The notes: generated by a model from the sequence alone, not told the origin. Shown: positions 53,767 through 63,040, numbered from the stretch's first letter. The stretch: DNA of 64,000 nucleotides from Spirochaetota bacterium (GCA_022703505.1 JAKLDN010000001.1:469389-533388); one strand, 5' to 3'. Program-made: numbers and translations.

Positions 53767-55184
53767 GAAGGCCTCCTTCCGCGGAACTCGGCATAGCTTC
53801 GAAGGGCGGCCAAGGCGCGCACGGCCCTCTCGGGGCTCTCGAAGGTGGGGATGCCCGCCTTCTCCAGGATCCCCCGGGACTCCCGGGTCCAGTCCCCGGA
53901 AAGGACCGCGGGCAGGACCGGCTTGGAAACGCCCTCGCCCTGGAGGCGTTCCACGACCTCCGCCATGCCACGGGCCATGGCGGCCAGGTCCAGGAAGAGG
54001 GTCGCCACGGTGATGAAGAGGACTGCGTCCACCCCGGGATCCCGCAGGAGGATCTCCAGGGATTCCACGTGCTCCCGGGCCCCCGCGGCGGCGGTGATGT
54101 CCGCGTGACCCTCGGGGTGGCAGATCGAGGCGATGGGGGGCAGGCAGTCCTTGAGGGCGGACTTGGTAGCGTCCGAGACCCGGGCGGGTTGGAAGATGCC
54201 GGCCGATGCCAGCTCGTCCACGCAGAGGATACCCGGGCCGCCGGCCTGGGTCAGGATGAAGACCCGGTTTCCAGCCGGCAGGGGCAGGGAGTCGAAGGCC
54301 CGGAGTACGTCCGAGAGCTCCTCCACCGAGCGCACCCTGGTGATCCCGTGCTGGCGGAAGGCCCCGTCGTAGAGTGCATCGGTCCCAGCCAGGGATCCCG
54401 TGTGGGAGCTGGCCGCCTGGGCGCCCTCGTCGGTGCGGCCGACCTTGAGGATCGCCACGGGCTTATCCCGGGCCACCTCGCCCGCGGCCTCCACCAGGCG
54501 CCGTGCCTCCGCGGATCCCTCCACGTACACCCCGAGCACCCGGGTCGCGGGATCGGCGCCCGCGTAGGATACGGACTCGATGATGTCCACGTCCGCCATG
54601 TTCCCCACGGTCACGAACTTGTTGAAACCCACTCCCCCGGCGGGGGAGGCGGCCCAGTTCATGAGGAGCCAGGCGCCTACGGCCCCGCTCTGGGACACGA
54701 AGGAAATCCCTCCCGGCACGTGGGTGATCCCGGCGATGAAGGTGGTGTCCACCTTCCGGTTGACGTCGATGACCCCCACGCAATTGGGCCCCAAAAGGCG
54801 GATCCCCCGGGAACGGCAGAACTCGGTCAGGGACTTCTGCCAGGCGGTCCCCTCGGGAGTCTTCACCTCCGCGAAGCCCGCGGCCGCGCAGACCACGGCC
54901 CGGATGTCGCCCTGCTTCCGCATGCGCCGGTCCATCTGGGCCAGGATGTCCGGGGTGGCCGCAGCCGGCGCGGAGAGCACCACGAGGTTCACCTCGTTCT
55001 CTATGGCATCCAGGGACGGGCGGCTCGGGCGGCCCAGGATCTCCCCGCCGGAGGCGTTCACGGGATAGAGGCCCCCCGGGTATCCCGCGGCGACCATGTT
55101 GGCCAGGATCTGGTATCCCGCCTTGGAAGGATTCGCGGACGCGCCGATCACGGCGCAGCCCGCGGAGTCGAAGAAGGAATCCAT
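53763..55184 (-). CDS. acdA: ADP-forming acyl-CoA synthetase, alpha subunit
   Basis: A 473-residue subunit with a CoA-binding domain (GCAVIGASANPSKAGYQILANMVAAGYPGGLYPVNAS), LLGPNCVGVIDVNRK, succinyl-CoA-ligase-like region with the phosphohistidine candidate in ASSHTGSLAGTDALYDGAFRQHG and C-terminal ligase fold. Starts one base after the porB stop (TAGCATG), so coupled to the oxidoreductase that supplies acyl-CoA. Confidence 0.94.
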   Translation of the reverse strand: MDSFFDSAGCAVIGASANPSKAGYQILANMVAAGYPGGLYPVNASGGEILGRPSRPSLDAIENEVNLVVLSAPAAATPDILAQMDRRMRKQGDIRAVVCAAAGFAEVKTPEGTAWQKSLTEFCRSRGIRLLGPNCVGVIDVNRKVDTTFIAGITHVPGGISFVSQSGAVGAWLLMNWAASPAGGVGFNKFVTVGNMADVDIIESVSYAGADPATRVLGVYVEGSAEARRLVEAAGEVARDKPVAILKVGRTDEGAQAASSHTGSLAGTDALYDGAFRQHGITRVRSVEELSDVLRAFDSLPLPAGNRVFILTQAGGPGILCVDELASAGIFQPARVSDATKSALKDCLPPIASICHPEGHADITAAAGAREHVESLEILLRDPGVDAVLFITVATLFLDLAAMARGMAEVVERLQGEGVSKPVLPAVLSGDWTRESRGILEKAGIPTFESPERAVRALAALRSYAEFRGRRPS

Positions 55185-55185
55185 G

Positions 55186-56103
55186 CTAGGCACGGCCGCC
55201 GCCCCCGGCGCTGACCGCCTCCAGGAAGCGGTACCGTTCCTCGGCCAGGTCCTTGAGCTCCGCGATCCGCTCCGGCCCCAGGTGGGAGAACTTCTTGATC
55301 CGGGAGGTGTAGTCCTCGAGCGGAAGGGGATTCGGCACGGGTACGGTGATCTTGAACTTTCGGTTCCGGGCCTCGTAGAGTGGGAAAAACCGGGTCTTGA
55401 CGGCCAGGCGGGCGACGGAGATCGACTCCTCCGCCCGGATCCCCCAGCCCGTCAGGCACGGGTTGTACACGTGGATGTAGGCCAGGCCCTCCTTGACCTT
55501 CATGGCCTCCTCGACCTTCCGTACCAGGTCGGGGATGTAGGCGGGAGACGCCGTGGCCACGTAGGGCACGTCGTGCATGGCCATGATCATGGGGAAGTCC
55601 TTGCCGTGCTGGCGCTTCCCGCCCTGCCCCTCCTTGCTGACCGGGGTCGTGCTGGTCCAGGACCCCTTGGAGGTCGAGGAACTGCGCTGGTACCCGGTGT
55701 TCATGTAGCCTTCGTTGTCGTAGCAGATGTAGATGATCCGGTCCCCCCGCTCGGCGACCCCGGAGAGGGCCTGGAAGCCCGCGTCCACGGTGGCGCCGTC
55801 GCCGGCGAAGGCCACCACGTGGGCGTCCCGGCCCTTGGCGTCCAGGGCCAGCCGGATGCCGGCCAGCATGCTGGCCGTGTTGTCCAGGAGGGGGAAGAAG
55901 ACGGGAACCTTGGCCCCGGACTGCTTGTTCCAGCCGACCACCCCGACGCCGCCCATGCAGCCCGGGGGTATGGCCAGGATCGAGTTGGGGCCCAGGACCT
56001 TCATCACGGTCCTCAGGGTGAGTTCCACGTTGCACCCCACGCAGGCGGAGATGCCAGGGGATATCATGTCCTCGCGCTCGGCGAGGAGGTCCAGGGCGCT
56101 CAT
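55186..56103 (-). CDS. porB: 2-oxoacid:ferredoxin oxidoreductase, beta subunit (thiamine diphosphate)
   Basis: A 305-residue subunit of the pyruvate-type oxidoreductase. It has Cys residues for a [4Fe-4S] cluster (ACVGCN, PPGCMGG, YNPCLTGW) and the thiamine motif GDGATVDAGFQALSGVAERGDRIIYICYDNEGYMNTGYQRSSST. ATGA overlap with porA. Substrate (pyruvate or branched 2-oxoacid) cannot be settled. Confidence 0.92.
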   Translation of the reverse strand: MSALDLLAEREDMISPGISACVGCNVELTLRTVMKVLGPNSILAIPPGCMGGVGVVGWNKQSGAKVPVFFPLLDNTASMLAGIRLALDAKGRDAHVVAFAGDGATVDAGFQALSGVAERGDRIIYICYDNEGYMNTGYQRSSSTSKGSWTSTTPVSKEGQGGKRQHGKDFPMIMAMHDVPYVATASPAYIPDLVRKVEEAMKVKEGLAYIHVYNPCLTGWGIRAEESISVARLAVKTRFFPLYEARNRKFKITVPVPNPLPLEDYTSRIKKFSHLGPERIAELKDLAEERYRFLEAVSAGGGGRA

Positions 56104-57299
56104 GCTTTCACTCCTTTCCGGGGCGCCCAGAGCCAGACCGCGCTTTGGGGGGTCCGGCCCGCGTCCACGGCGGCCACGATCTCGTCGAAGGCCTTCGATA
56201 CGAGACCCAGGGTGATGTCCTCGCCTCCGAGCCCGCCGACGAAGGGGACCGAGGGGAGGGTCCTGCCGGATTCGTACAGGGCGGAACGGACTTCCTGGTA
56301 CACGATTCCGGTGTTCCATCCGAACGACACGTTCCGGTCGATCACGCCGAAGCCCTTGACCCGGGCCAGGGCCGCGGCGACCGCCGCCTTCGGGAAGGGC
56401 CGGAGGCAGCGCACCTTCACGAGGCCGATCCGGACTCCCGCGGCGCGCTTCTCGTCCACCATCTCCCGGCAGGCCCCGGTGACGGAACCGAGGGTGACCA
56501 CCGCGTACTCGGCGTCCTCCATGCGGTAGAGGTCCAGGGCGCCGCCCCAGGAACGGCCGGTTAACGCCGCGTAGGCCTTGTCCGTCTCCTCGACGACCCC
56601 CAGGGCCGCGGCCATGGAGTCCATGTGCTTCTTGCGGTACTCCATGACCAGGTAGCCGCTGGTGAGCGGATCGATCGCCATGGGCTTGCGGGGGTCCAGG
56701 ATCTGATGCTTCGCCTCGTAGGGAGGTAGGAAGGCGTCGATCTCAGCCTGTTCCGGAACCTCCACGCGCTCGGTCATGTGGGATAGGTAGAAACCGTCGT
56801 AGCAGACGTTGATGGGCAGGAGGACCCGGGGATCCTCGGCGATGCGGAAGGCCTGGATAGTCTGGTCCAGGATCTCCTGGTTGTCCTCCACGTAGATTTG
56901 GATCCATCCCGCGTCCCGGAGGGTCAGGGAATCCTGGGGTCCGCCCCAGACCGACTGGGGGGATATCATCTCCCGGTTCACGATGTTCATCACGATGGGA
57001 AGTCGGAGGGTGGAAGCCCGGAAATAGGGCTCGTACATCAGGGCCAATCCCTGGGAGGAGGTGGCGGTGTAGCAGCGCGCTCCGGCCAGGGACGCCCCGC
57101 TCAGGATGGACATGGCGGAGTGCTCGGACTCCACCTCCGTCATTCGGCTGGACAGGGAGCCCTCCGCGGCGAAGAGGGTCAAATACTCCACGACAGGAGT
57201 CTGGGGGGTGATGGGGTACGCGGCGATCACCTCCGGCCGAGCCAACCGGGCGGCCGTGGCGGCGGCGTAGTTCCCGTTCATGACGGCTACGGTGCTCAT
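56100..57299 (-). CDS. porA: 2-oxoacid:ferredoxin oxidoreductase, alpha subunit
   Basis: A 399-residue subunit: AYPITPQTPVVEYL, EVESEHSAMSILSGASLAGARCYTATSSQGLALMYEPYFRAS and VWGGPQDSLTLRDAGWIQIYVEDNQEILDQTIQAFRIAED. Closest in pattern to PorA-type subunits. ATGA overlaps with porD and porB. Confidence 0.93.
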   Translation of the reverse strand: MSTVAVMNGNYAAATAARLARPEVIAAYPITPQTPVVEYLTLFAAEGSLSSRMTEVESEHSAMSILSGASLAGARCYTATSSQGLALMYEPYFRASTLRLPIVMNIVNREMISPQSVWGGPQDSLTLRDAGWIQIYVEDNQEILDQTIQAFRIAEDPRVLLPINVCYDGFYLSHMTERVEVPEQAEIDAFLPPYEAKHQILDPRKPMAIDPLTSGYLVMEYRKKHMDSMAAALGVVEETDKAYAALTGRSWGGALDLYRMEDAEYAVVTLGSVTGACREMVDEKRAAGVRIGLVKVRCLRPFPKAAVAAALARVKGFGVIDRNVSFGWNTGIVYQEVRSALYESGRTLPSVPFVGGLGGEDITLGLVSKAFDEIVAAVDAGRTPQSAVWLWAPRKGVKA

Positions 57300-57562
57300 T
57301 TCCTTCCCTCCCGGATCATGGCTATGCACTGCTTCGGGCATTCGGCGGCACAGACCGCGCAGCCCTTGCAGTAGCCCAGGTCGATCACGAAACGGCCTTC
57401 GACCCTCCGGACGGAGTTGGTCGGACAGTAGAGGAGGCAGGTGCCACAGCGGCTGCACTTCTCCTGGTCTATCTCCGGACGCTGGGTCCGCCAATCCCCG
57501 GTGTTGGCGGCGTAGATGCCCTCGCCCACCGGACATACGTAGTCTTTTTCCAACGTGCTCAT
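57296..57562 (-). CDS. porD: 2-oxoacid:ferredoxin oxidoreductase, delta (ferredoxin-like) subunit
   Basis: An 88-residue 2[4Fe-4S] subunit: CSRCGTCLLYCP and CKGCAVCAAECP. It passes electrons from the thiamine site to free ferredoxin. The N-terminal VCPVGEGIYAANTGDWRTQRPEID is typical of PorD. Confidence 0.95.
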   Translation of the reverse strand: MSTLEKDYVCPVGEGIYAANTGDWRTQRPEIDQEKCSRCGTCLLYCPTNSVRRVEGRFVIDLGYCKGCAVCAAECPKQCIAMIREGRK

Positions 57563-57574
57563 GATTTCGCTCCC

Positions 57575-58123
57575 TCAACGCAACCGGATGACCTGGGCCG
57601 CCTCGAACGCTTCGCCGAGGAGGTCCGCGTTCTCCCTGCCCCAGAACTCCTCCACCTTGGAGGCCACGTCCGAAAGCTCAACCCACCCCGTGCCCTTCAC
57701 GAAGGCGCCCAGCATCGCCGTGTTCGTGATGGGCTTGCCCAACCTGCGAAGGGCAAGTCCCGTGGCGTCCACCAGGACGACTGTCCCAACGCTACGAGGC
57801 AGGTCCAGATCCTCCACCCGGGATCCCGGTTCGGAGTTCAAGATGAGCCACCCGCCGTCTTTGAGGCCCTCGAACACGTCGACGGCCTTGCGAAGGGTCC
57901 CGTCCAGGACTATGACGCAGTCCGGGGTATAGACCTGTGTCTTGGGACGGATGGGTCGTTCGTCCAGGCGCACGAAGGAGCTGACCGGCGCGCCTTGCCG
58001 CTCGAATCCGAAAAAGGGGATGGAATTGCCGTAACCGCCCTCGAGCACCTTGGCGGTGACGATTATCTCGGCGGCCTTGACGGTTCCCATCCCTCCGCGG
58101 CCGTGAAGCCGTATTTCTTTCAT
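57575..58123 (-). CDS. porG: 2-oxoacid:ferredoxin oxidoreductase, gamma subunit
   Basis: A 182-residue subunit: EIRLHGRGGMGTVKAAEIIVTAKVLEGGYGNSIPFFGFERQGAPVSSFVRLD. First gene of porG-porD-porA-porB-acdA-acdB. AGGAGGAG lies upstream of the ATG at 58123; the longer frame above it crosses the promoter and is rejected. Confidence 0.94.
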   Translation of the reverse strand: MKEIRLHGRGGMGTVKAAEIIVTAKVLEGGYGNSIPFFGFERQGAPVSSFVRLDERPIRPKTQVYTPDCVIVLDGTLRKAVDVFEGLKDGGWLILNSEPGSRVEDLDLPRSVGTVVLVDATGLALRRLGKPITNTAMLGAFVKGTGWVELSDVASKVEEFWGRENADLLGEAFEAAQVIRLR

Positions 58124-58167
58124 CTGGATACTCCTCCTGATATCAGGAACATCACACGATTTCACTT

Positions 58168-58196
58168 AATGTATCACGATTACCGATTATGATCAA
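58168..58196 (-). promoter_or_regulatory. Promoter of por-acd operon
   Basis: Minus strand TTGATC (58196-58191), 17-base spacer, TACATT (58173-58168), about 45 bases before porG. Its -35 overlaps that of the opposite promoter. Confidence 0.6.
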
Positions 58197-58221
58197 CATA
58201 TAGTTTGATTGGTGCTATAAT
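58193..58221 (+). promoter_or_regulatory. Promoter of Lrp-type regulator gene
   Basis: TCAACA (58193-58198), 17-base spacer, perfect TATAAT (58216-58221). A CTTTC-N5-GAAAG inverted repeat follows at 58225-58239. Confidence 0.7.
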
Positions 58222-58361
58222 ATCTTTCATTCTGAAAGCCGATGTCTCCCACGGAAGACTTTTCGACAATTCAACGCCCGGGAGCCGGACGATTGCGTTA
58301 CCGGCCCGAGGCACGTACAATGCCCAAGAACCATTCCGGAAACATGGAAGGCGGTTGCGCT

Positions 58362-58850
58362 ATGAACGAAAGCCTCATTCCCAAAAAAGGCCCCGGCGCG
58401 GATACGGTGGATGATATCGACCGAAAGATCCTGGCGGTCCTGATCCAGGACAGCCGGATCACCTATTCCGAACTGGCGGGTATCGTCGGAATTTCCCGCA
58501 TCAGCGTCAAGGAGCGAGTCCTGGCCATGCAGAAGCGGGAGATCATCGAGAAATTCACGATCCAGATCCCCGCGAAATTCCTGGGAAAACCCCTGCCCGT
58601 CTTCTTCGAGATCCAAGTTTCCCCGGAGACCATCCACAAAGTCGCGGAAGCACTCTCGGAACACCCGGACATCACCATCGTCTACCAGATGACCGGGATG
58701 AACTGCCTCCACGTCCACGCCTTTTTCGTGAACGTGGAGGACGTGTCCGCCTTCATCAACGAGTTCCTGTCGAGCCTCCCCGGAATCCAGAGCGTCAACA
58801 CCCAGTTCCTGCTCAAGCGGTACAAGGCCGACCGGAGCATGGTGGTCTAG
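58362..58850 (+). CDS. Lrp/AsnC-family transcriptional regulator
   Basis: A 162-residue regulator: DTVDDIDRKILAVLIQDSRITYSELAGIVGISRISVKERVLAMQKREIIEKFTIQI (helix-turn-helix) then a RAM-type domain (LPVFFEIQVSPETIHKVAEALSEHPDITIVYQMTGMNCLHVHAFF). The ATG at 58362 is 11 bases after GGAAGG; an ATG at 58320 (with GAGG) would add 14 residues. Divergent from por-acd with overlapping promoters, so a likely regulator of that operon. Confidence 0.88.
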   Translation: MNESLIPKKGPGADTVDDIDRKILAVLIQDSRITYSELAGIVGISRISVKERVLAMQKREIIEKFTIQIPAKFLGKPLPVFFEIQVSPETIHKVAEALSEHPDITIVYQMTGMNCLHVHAFFVNVEDVSAFINEFLSSLPGIQSVNTQFLLKRYKADRSMVV

Positions 58851-58864
58851 CGGATCCCTACGGC

Positions 58865-59752
58865 TTAAGCCAGGAGTCTCCCCCGGAAGATCGCGCACGC
58901 GCCCCCCCCCACGATCATCCTTCCGCCTGGGGTCCGTTCCACTCGAACCTCGCCGCCCCGCCCCATCTCGACGCCTTGGCGAGCCTGAAGGTATCCGGCC
59001 GAAGGCCACCGGCCCTTCGCGAAGAGGAACGCGCCTAGCGCCCCGCAGGCGGTTCCCGTTACGGGATCCTCCTCGATGCCGAATTTAGGCGGCACGAAAA
59101 AACGCCCCCGGGTCGTTCGGGCATCCTCAAAGGCGAAGGGATAGATGCCGGTCAAGTCAGGATTGTCGGGCCATAGTTCCTGGATCCGATTTCTGTCTGC
59201 CCGGATCCGCCCGAGACACTCCACGGATCGTAGAGGGACGAAACATGCCCATAAGCCGGAGAAGGCGCAGCCCACCGGCAGATCCAGATCCAGGAGTTCA
59301 GGTTCCAAACCCAGTATACCCGCGGCGAGGTCCGCGCGAGGGGCAGGTGCCGTCCGGGGCTCCGGCTGCTCCAGGAACGCCCGCACCGGCATGCCCCGCC
59401 GGAAGGCAAGGCCCGTGTTCAGGATGCCCGCACGGGTCGCGATCCTCAGAGGAACCGTTCCCTCGGATCCCCGGATGCGCCCGGACCAAGCCAGAACGAA
59501 GAGACCCGCGATCGTCGCGTGGCCGCATAAATCCACCTCGCAGGAGGAGGTGAAATACCGGAACCGGTAATCCCACTCTCCTCCTCCCCCCAGGATGAAA
59601 ACGGTCTCGGATACGTCATTCAGTTCCCGGGCCGCGCTCTGCATGTACGCGTCACTAAGCCCCGCCGCATCCGGCACGACACCCGCGGGATTCCCGGAAA
59701 ACGGCCGGGACGTGAAGGCGCCCACCTTCCAGGCTTCATGGTGTCCTGTCAT
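58865..59752 (-). CDS. PhzF-family isomerase/epimerase-like protein
   Basis: A 295-residue protein with the two-lobed PhzF fold. VGAFTSRPFSGNPAGVV, the catalytic Glu in LNDVSETVFIL, RYFTSSCEVDLCGHATIAGLFVL, and FGIEEDPVTGTACGALGAFL are the family signatures. Isomerases of this family act on small acids or amino acids. The start overlaps the threonine aldolase stop by 4 bases. Confidence 0.93.
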   Translation of the reverse strand: MTGHHEAWKVGAFTSRPFSGNPAGVVPDAAGLSDAYMQSAARELNDVSETVFILGGGGEWDYRFRYFTSSCEVDLCGHATIAGLFVLAWSGRIRGSEGTVPLRIATRAGILNTGLAFRRGMPVRAFLEQPEPRTAPAPRADLAAGILGLEPELLDLDLPVGCAFSGLWACFVPLRSVECLGRIRADRNRIQELWPDNPDLTGIYPFAFEDARTTRGRFFVPPKFGIEEDPVTGTACGALGAFLFAKGRWPSAGYLQARQGVEMGRGGEVRVERTPGGRMIVGGGACAIFRGRLLA

Positions 59753-60792
59753 GCGCGCCGCTCCCGGAGCAGGCTCGCGATCGTGTCCGCCGCCCGTTCG
59801 CAGTCCCCGTCGTCCAGGTTCAGGTACGTGACCAGACGGATCCGGTCCCCCACCCGAAAGGCCAGGATACCCTCCCGGGCCATCCGGATGCGCAAGTCTT
59901 CCGCCGCTGCCTCCCCGGCCCGGATGCGCAGGTAGAGGATGTTCGTCTGAACCGCCGCTAGATCAATTTCAAGCTCCGCACAGTCCGTCAATCGTTCCGC
60001 TATACGCCGGCATCGTGCATGGTCCTCCCGGAGGCGTCCGAGATTGTTCCGAAGGGCATACAGTCCCGCGGCGGCCATGAATCCAACCTGCCGCATGACC
60101 CCGCCCAAAAGCTGTTGCACACGCCGGGCCTCCTCGACGAATCCATCCGATCCCGCGAGGATGCTCCCCATGGGGGCTCCCAGCCCCTTGGAAAGGCAGG
60201 CGGATACGGATCCACCCTGCGGAATCAGGCTCCCGGGTTCCTCTCCCGTGGCGGCCAGGGCGTTCCATATCCGCGCTCCGTCGACGTGGACGGGTATCCC
60301 GAGCTCCCCGGAGAGCCGGAACATCCCCTCCAACACCTCGCGGGGGTAGATCGTTCCACCCCCGAAGTTGGATGTGTTTTCCAGGACGATGCACGAAACC
60401 CGGGCCCCGTGGTCCCTCGCGGAGGTCACGGCTGTGCGGACCCGCCCCGGATCCATGATTCCCCGGTCCCCCCGCACGGTCAGAGCCTGGGTGCCGGATA
60501 CCAGAGCCATGGATCCTGCCTCGAACCTCAGGTTGTGGCCGTTTTCCTCGATGGCCACGAGGTCCCCGGGGCGGGATCTCACGTTCAACGCTATTTGGCC
60601 GGCCATGGTACCGGAGGGCAGGAAGACCGCGGCCTCCAGTCCGAAGAATGCCGCGCACGCCTCCTCGAGCTTCCGCACCGACGGATCCTCCCGGAACCCC
60701 GAGTTCCCTACCTCGGCGTCCCGGATTGCCCGCCGCATCCCTTCGTCGGGAAGGGAGAACGTATCCGATCGAAGGTCTATGATCCTGTTCAC
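59749..60792 (-). CDS. ltaE: Low-specificity threonine aldolase
   Basis: A 347-residue PLP enzyme cleaving threonine (and beta-hydroxy amino acids) to glycine and an aldehyde. IDLRSDTFSLPDEGMRRAI, GNSGFREDPSVRKLEE, VHVDGARIWNALAATG and the PLP Lys in SACLSKGLGAPMGS are diagnostic. GTG start at 60792 with GGGAG upstream, overlapping the previous stop (GTGA). Middle gene of a three-gene amino-acid operon. Confidence 0.93.
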   Translation of the reverse strand: MNRIIDLRSDTFSLPDEGMRRAIRDAEVGNSGFREDPSVRKLEEACAAFFGLEAAVFLPSGTMAGQIALNVRSRPGDLVAIEENGHNLRFEAGSMALVSGTQALTVRGDRGIMDPGRVRTAVTSARDHGARVSCIVLENTSNFGGGTIYPREVLEGMFRLSGELGIPVHVDGARIWNALAATGEEPGSLIPQGGSVSACLSKGLGAPMGSILAGSDGFVEEARRVQQLLGGVMRQVGFMAAAGLYALRNNLGRLREDHARCRRIAERLTDCAELEIDLAAVQTNILYLRIRAGEAAAEDLRIRMAREGILAFRVGDRIRLVTYLNLDDGDCERAADTIASLLRERRA

Positions 60793-61919
60793 GATCGTTT
60801 CTCCCCCAGGGCGTCCAGGCATTCCCCGAGCTTGAGGAGCCCCCGGGAGATGCCGTCCGGACCGGAGCCCCCGGCCCCGACTCGGACATGGTCCGGATAC
60901 CCGTACGCGGACCCGGACATGACGAAGGTGCGATAGGGCTCCCGCAGGAGAATCCGTGAAAGCTCGTCCCCGTCAAGGGGAGGCTCGAGCCGGCAAAACC
61001 CGATCAAGCCCGCCTGGGGACGCTCCCAGGACAACTCCCGTCTGGACGCCACGAACTCGTCGATCCGGTCCAGATTCGCGCTCCCGATCGACCGGGCCCT
61101 CTCCACCGCCGTCCGGTACCGATCCTCGTTCAGGGCAAGGTCCGCCACGTATTCGCCCAAAACGTTCATGATCTCGCTCGTGTCCTCCCGAAGGACCATG
61201 GCGTCCAAGACCAGACTCGGATCCCTGCAGACCAACCACCCGGTCCGCAGCCCCTGGAGACCCAAGACCTTGGAAACGGATCCCGTGGAGATCCCTCGCT
61301 CGTAGATGTCCGCCGCCCGGGGGGTGGACTGCCCGTCCCATTCGAGTCCGGAATAGACCTCGTCGCAGAGGAGATAGGCCCCCACTCGGTCCGCTATCCC
61401 CGCGGCCCGCTCGAGCTCCGGGCGGGAAAGGACCCGGCCGGTGGGATTGTTGGGATTGCAGAGGAAGATGAGCCGCGTTCGATCCGTCACCAGGGATTCG
61501 AGCTCGTCCAGGTCGAGCCGCCAGCCTTCCGCCTCCCGTCTCCGAATCCGGACGACGTCCGCGCCGATCGCCTCTCCCAGGACCAGGGGCTGGGGCCAGC
61601 CCGGAACGTCCACGACCATCCTGTCCCCCGGGCGGACGAGCTGGGAGATCGCCAGGAAGTTCGCTTCCGCGGTGCCCGCGGTCACGAGGACGTCCCCGGG
61701 ACCGGACCGGAACCCTCCCCGGGCGAGGATTTTTTCTCGGAGGGAGGGCAGGCCTTGGAAGGACTTACCCGACCAGTCCAGGGGCAGGGACGGATCCAGG
61801 TCCCCCAAAAATTCCCCGAGAGTCGGGGCCGGAGCCATGGAAAACACGACGGATTCGCGGGGCTCCGCCGCATGGGCTTCCAAAAACGACTTGAACAGGG
61901 CATGCATCTCGACTCGCAC
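60789..61919 (-). CDS. Class I/II PLP-dependent aminotransferase
   Basis: A 376-residue enzyme: LFLCNPNNPTGRVLSRPELE, LLCDEVYSGLEWDG and the PLP Lys in STGSVSKVLGLQGLRTGWLVC; RVGAGG near the end supplies the carboxylate-binding Arg. The GTG at 61919 is preceded by GGGAGG at good spacing; an ATG four codons later is the other option. Heads the aminotransferase-ltaE-phzF operon, divergent from the DauR-like regulator. Confidence 0.92.
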   Translation of the reverse strand: MRVEMHALFKSFLEAHAAEPRESVVFSMAPAPTLGEFLGDLDPSLPLDWSGKSFQGLPSLREKILARGGFRSGPGDVLVTAGTAEANFLAISQLVRPGDRMVVDVPGWPQPLVLGEAIGADVVRIRRREAEGWRLDLDELESLVTDRTRLIFLCNPNNPTGRVLSRPELERAAGIADRVGAYLLCDEVYSGLEWDGQSTPRAADIYERGISTGSVSKVLGLQGLRTGWLVCRDPSLVLDAMVLREDTSEIMNVLGEYVADLALNEDRYRTAVERARSIGSANLDRIDEFVASRRELSWERPQAGLIGFCRLEPPLDGDELSRILLREPYRTFVMSGSAYGYPDHVRVGAGGSGPDGISRGLLKLGECLDALGEKRS

Positions 61920-62135
61920 GGCGATCCTCCCGCGCCCGACAGGACGCTGATCGACACCATAGGGGCATACGCGGCCGCCGTCAAGTTCGATTTCGCCGGA
62001 TCCCGGCCGCGGGAAGGGGGAGGAGGGGCAGCACCCTCGGAAAGCGATTGACGCCCGCGAATCCGGACCGATACAATTCCCACTCCCGTATAAAACCTGC
62101 CCGACCCCGGCGCGGGCGAGACGCCAGGAGCCGAA

Positions 62136-62900
62136 GTGAACAAGAACGACCGTGGAGCGGACCCGAATCCCCCGATGCCCGATTTGCCGGCGATTGGACC
62201 GTTTTCGCCCGCGGACCGCAGGCTCCTCAAGCGGTATGAAGGGGTCGCCGATGCCGTGGCTACCCTCTTCGGCCGGGGCTGCGAGATCGTACTCCACTCC
62301 CTGGAGGATCTTTCTCATTCGGTCGTCAAGATCGTGAACGGGCATGTCACGGGCAGGGGCCTCGGCTCTCCGATCACGGACCTGGGTCTCAAGGTCCTGC
62401 GCTGCTCTTTTGAGGGCACCGAGGACGTGATCGGCAGCTACTTCGCCTTCACGGATTCGGGCCGTCCGATCAAGTCCGTCACACTCCTGATCCGGAACGA
62501 CCGCGGGATCCCCATCGGAATGCTCTGCATCAATTTCGACCTTTCGACGCCGTTGGCAAGCTTCATCAAGGAGTTCTCCCCGTTCCAGGATCTGCCGGCG
62601 TCCTCCGAGCACTTTCCTGCGGGTGTGGGAGACCTTGTCCAGCACGCCCTCGCCGAGGAAGCGGAACACCTCGCAAGGGCGAACGGCATTCCCATCCAGG
62701 AGAAGAATCGGAGAATCGTCGAAGGCCTGGAAAATCGGGGCTTATTCGAGATCAAGGGAGCCGTGGAATCGGTGAGCAAGGGGCTCGGCATTACCAAATA
62801 CACTATATACAAATACTTGCGGGAATTCCGGAAATCCCGGCTTCCGGCGGACGGATCCGGAGCAATGAATCCCGGAACCTCGTGGAGCTCTCCGGATTAG
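62136..62900 (+). CDS. DauR/YheO-like transcriptional regulator (PAS-like sensor + HTH)
   Basis: A 254-residue regulator. YheO-type PAS-like domain (about 30-150: KRYEGVADAVATLFGRGCEIVLHSLEDLSHSVVKIVNGHVTGRGLGSPITDLGL, GSYFAFTDSGRPIKSVTLLIRNDRGIPIGMLCINFDLS) and C-terminal helix-turn-helix (RRIVEGLENRGLFEIKGAVESVSKGLGITKYTIYKYLRE). Relatives control D-amino acid use. GTG start with AGGAG upstream. Divergent from the aminotransferase operon, its likely target. Confidence 0.92.
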   Translation: MNKNDRGADPNPPMPDLPAIGPFSPADRRLLKRYEGVADAVATLFGRGCEIVLHSLEDLSHSVVKIVNGHVTGRGLGSPITDLGLKVLRCSFEGTEDVIGSYFAFTDSGRPIKSVTLLIRNDRGIPIGMLCINFDLSTPLASFIKEFSPFQDLPASSEHFPAGVGDLVQHALAEEAEHLARANGIPIQEKNRRIVEGLENRGLFEIKGAVESVSKGLGITKYTIYKYLREFRKSRLPADGSGAMNPGTSWSSPD

Positions 62901-62930
62901 AAAAATATTGTCATTCGTTAACTTTTTTTA

Positions 62931-62958
62931 TTGACAGCCTCCACATTCGGTCCCAGTA
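62931..62958 (+). promoter_or_regulatory. Candidate promoter of terminal aminotransferase gene
   Basis: Perfect TTGACA at 62931-62936 after a T-run; a TATACA lies 20 bases further (62957-62962), wider than ideal. It is 80-110 bases before the ATG. Confidence 0.4.
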
Positions 62959-63040
62959 TACACCTAGATTCTCCCGGGAAGATCCGGCGCATCCCGCTCC
63001 GGAACCGGCGGGGTCGTTACCGAAGATCGGGAGGCGAAAC

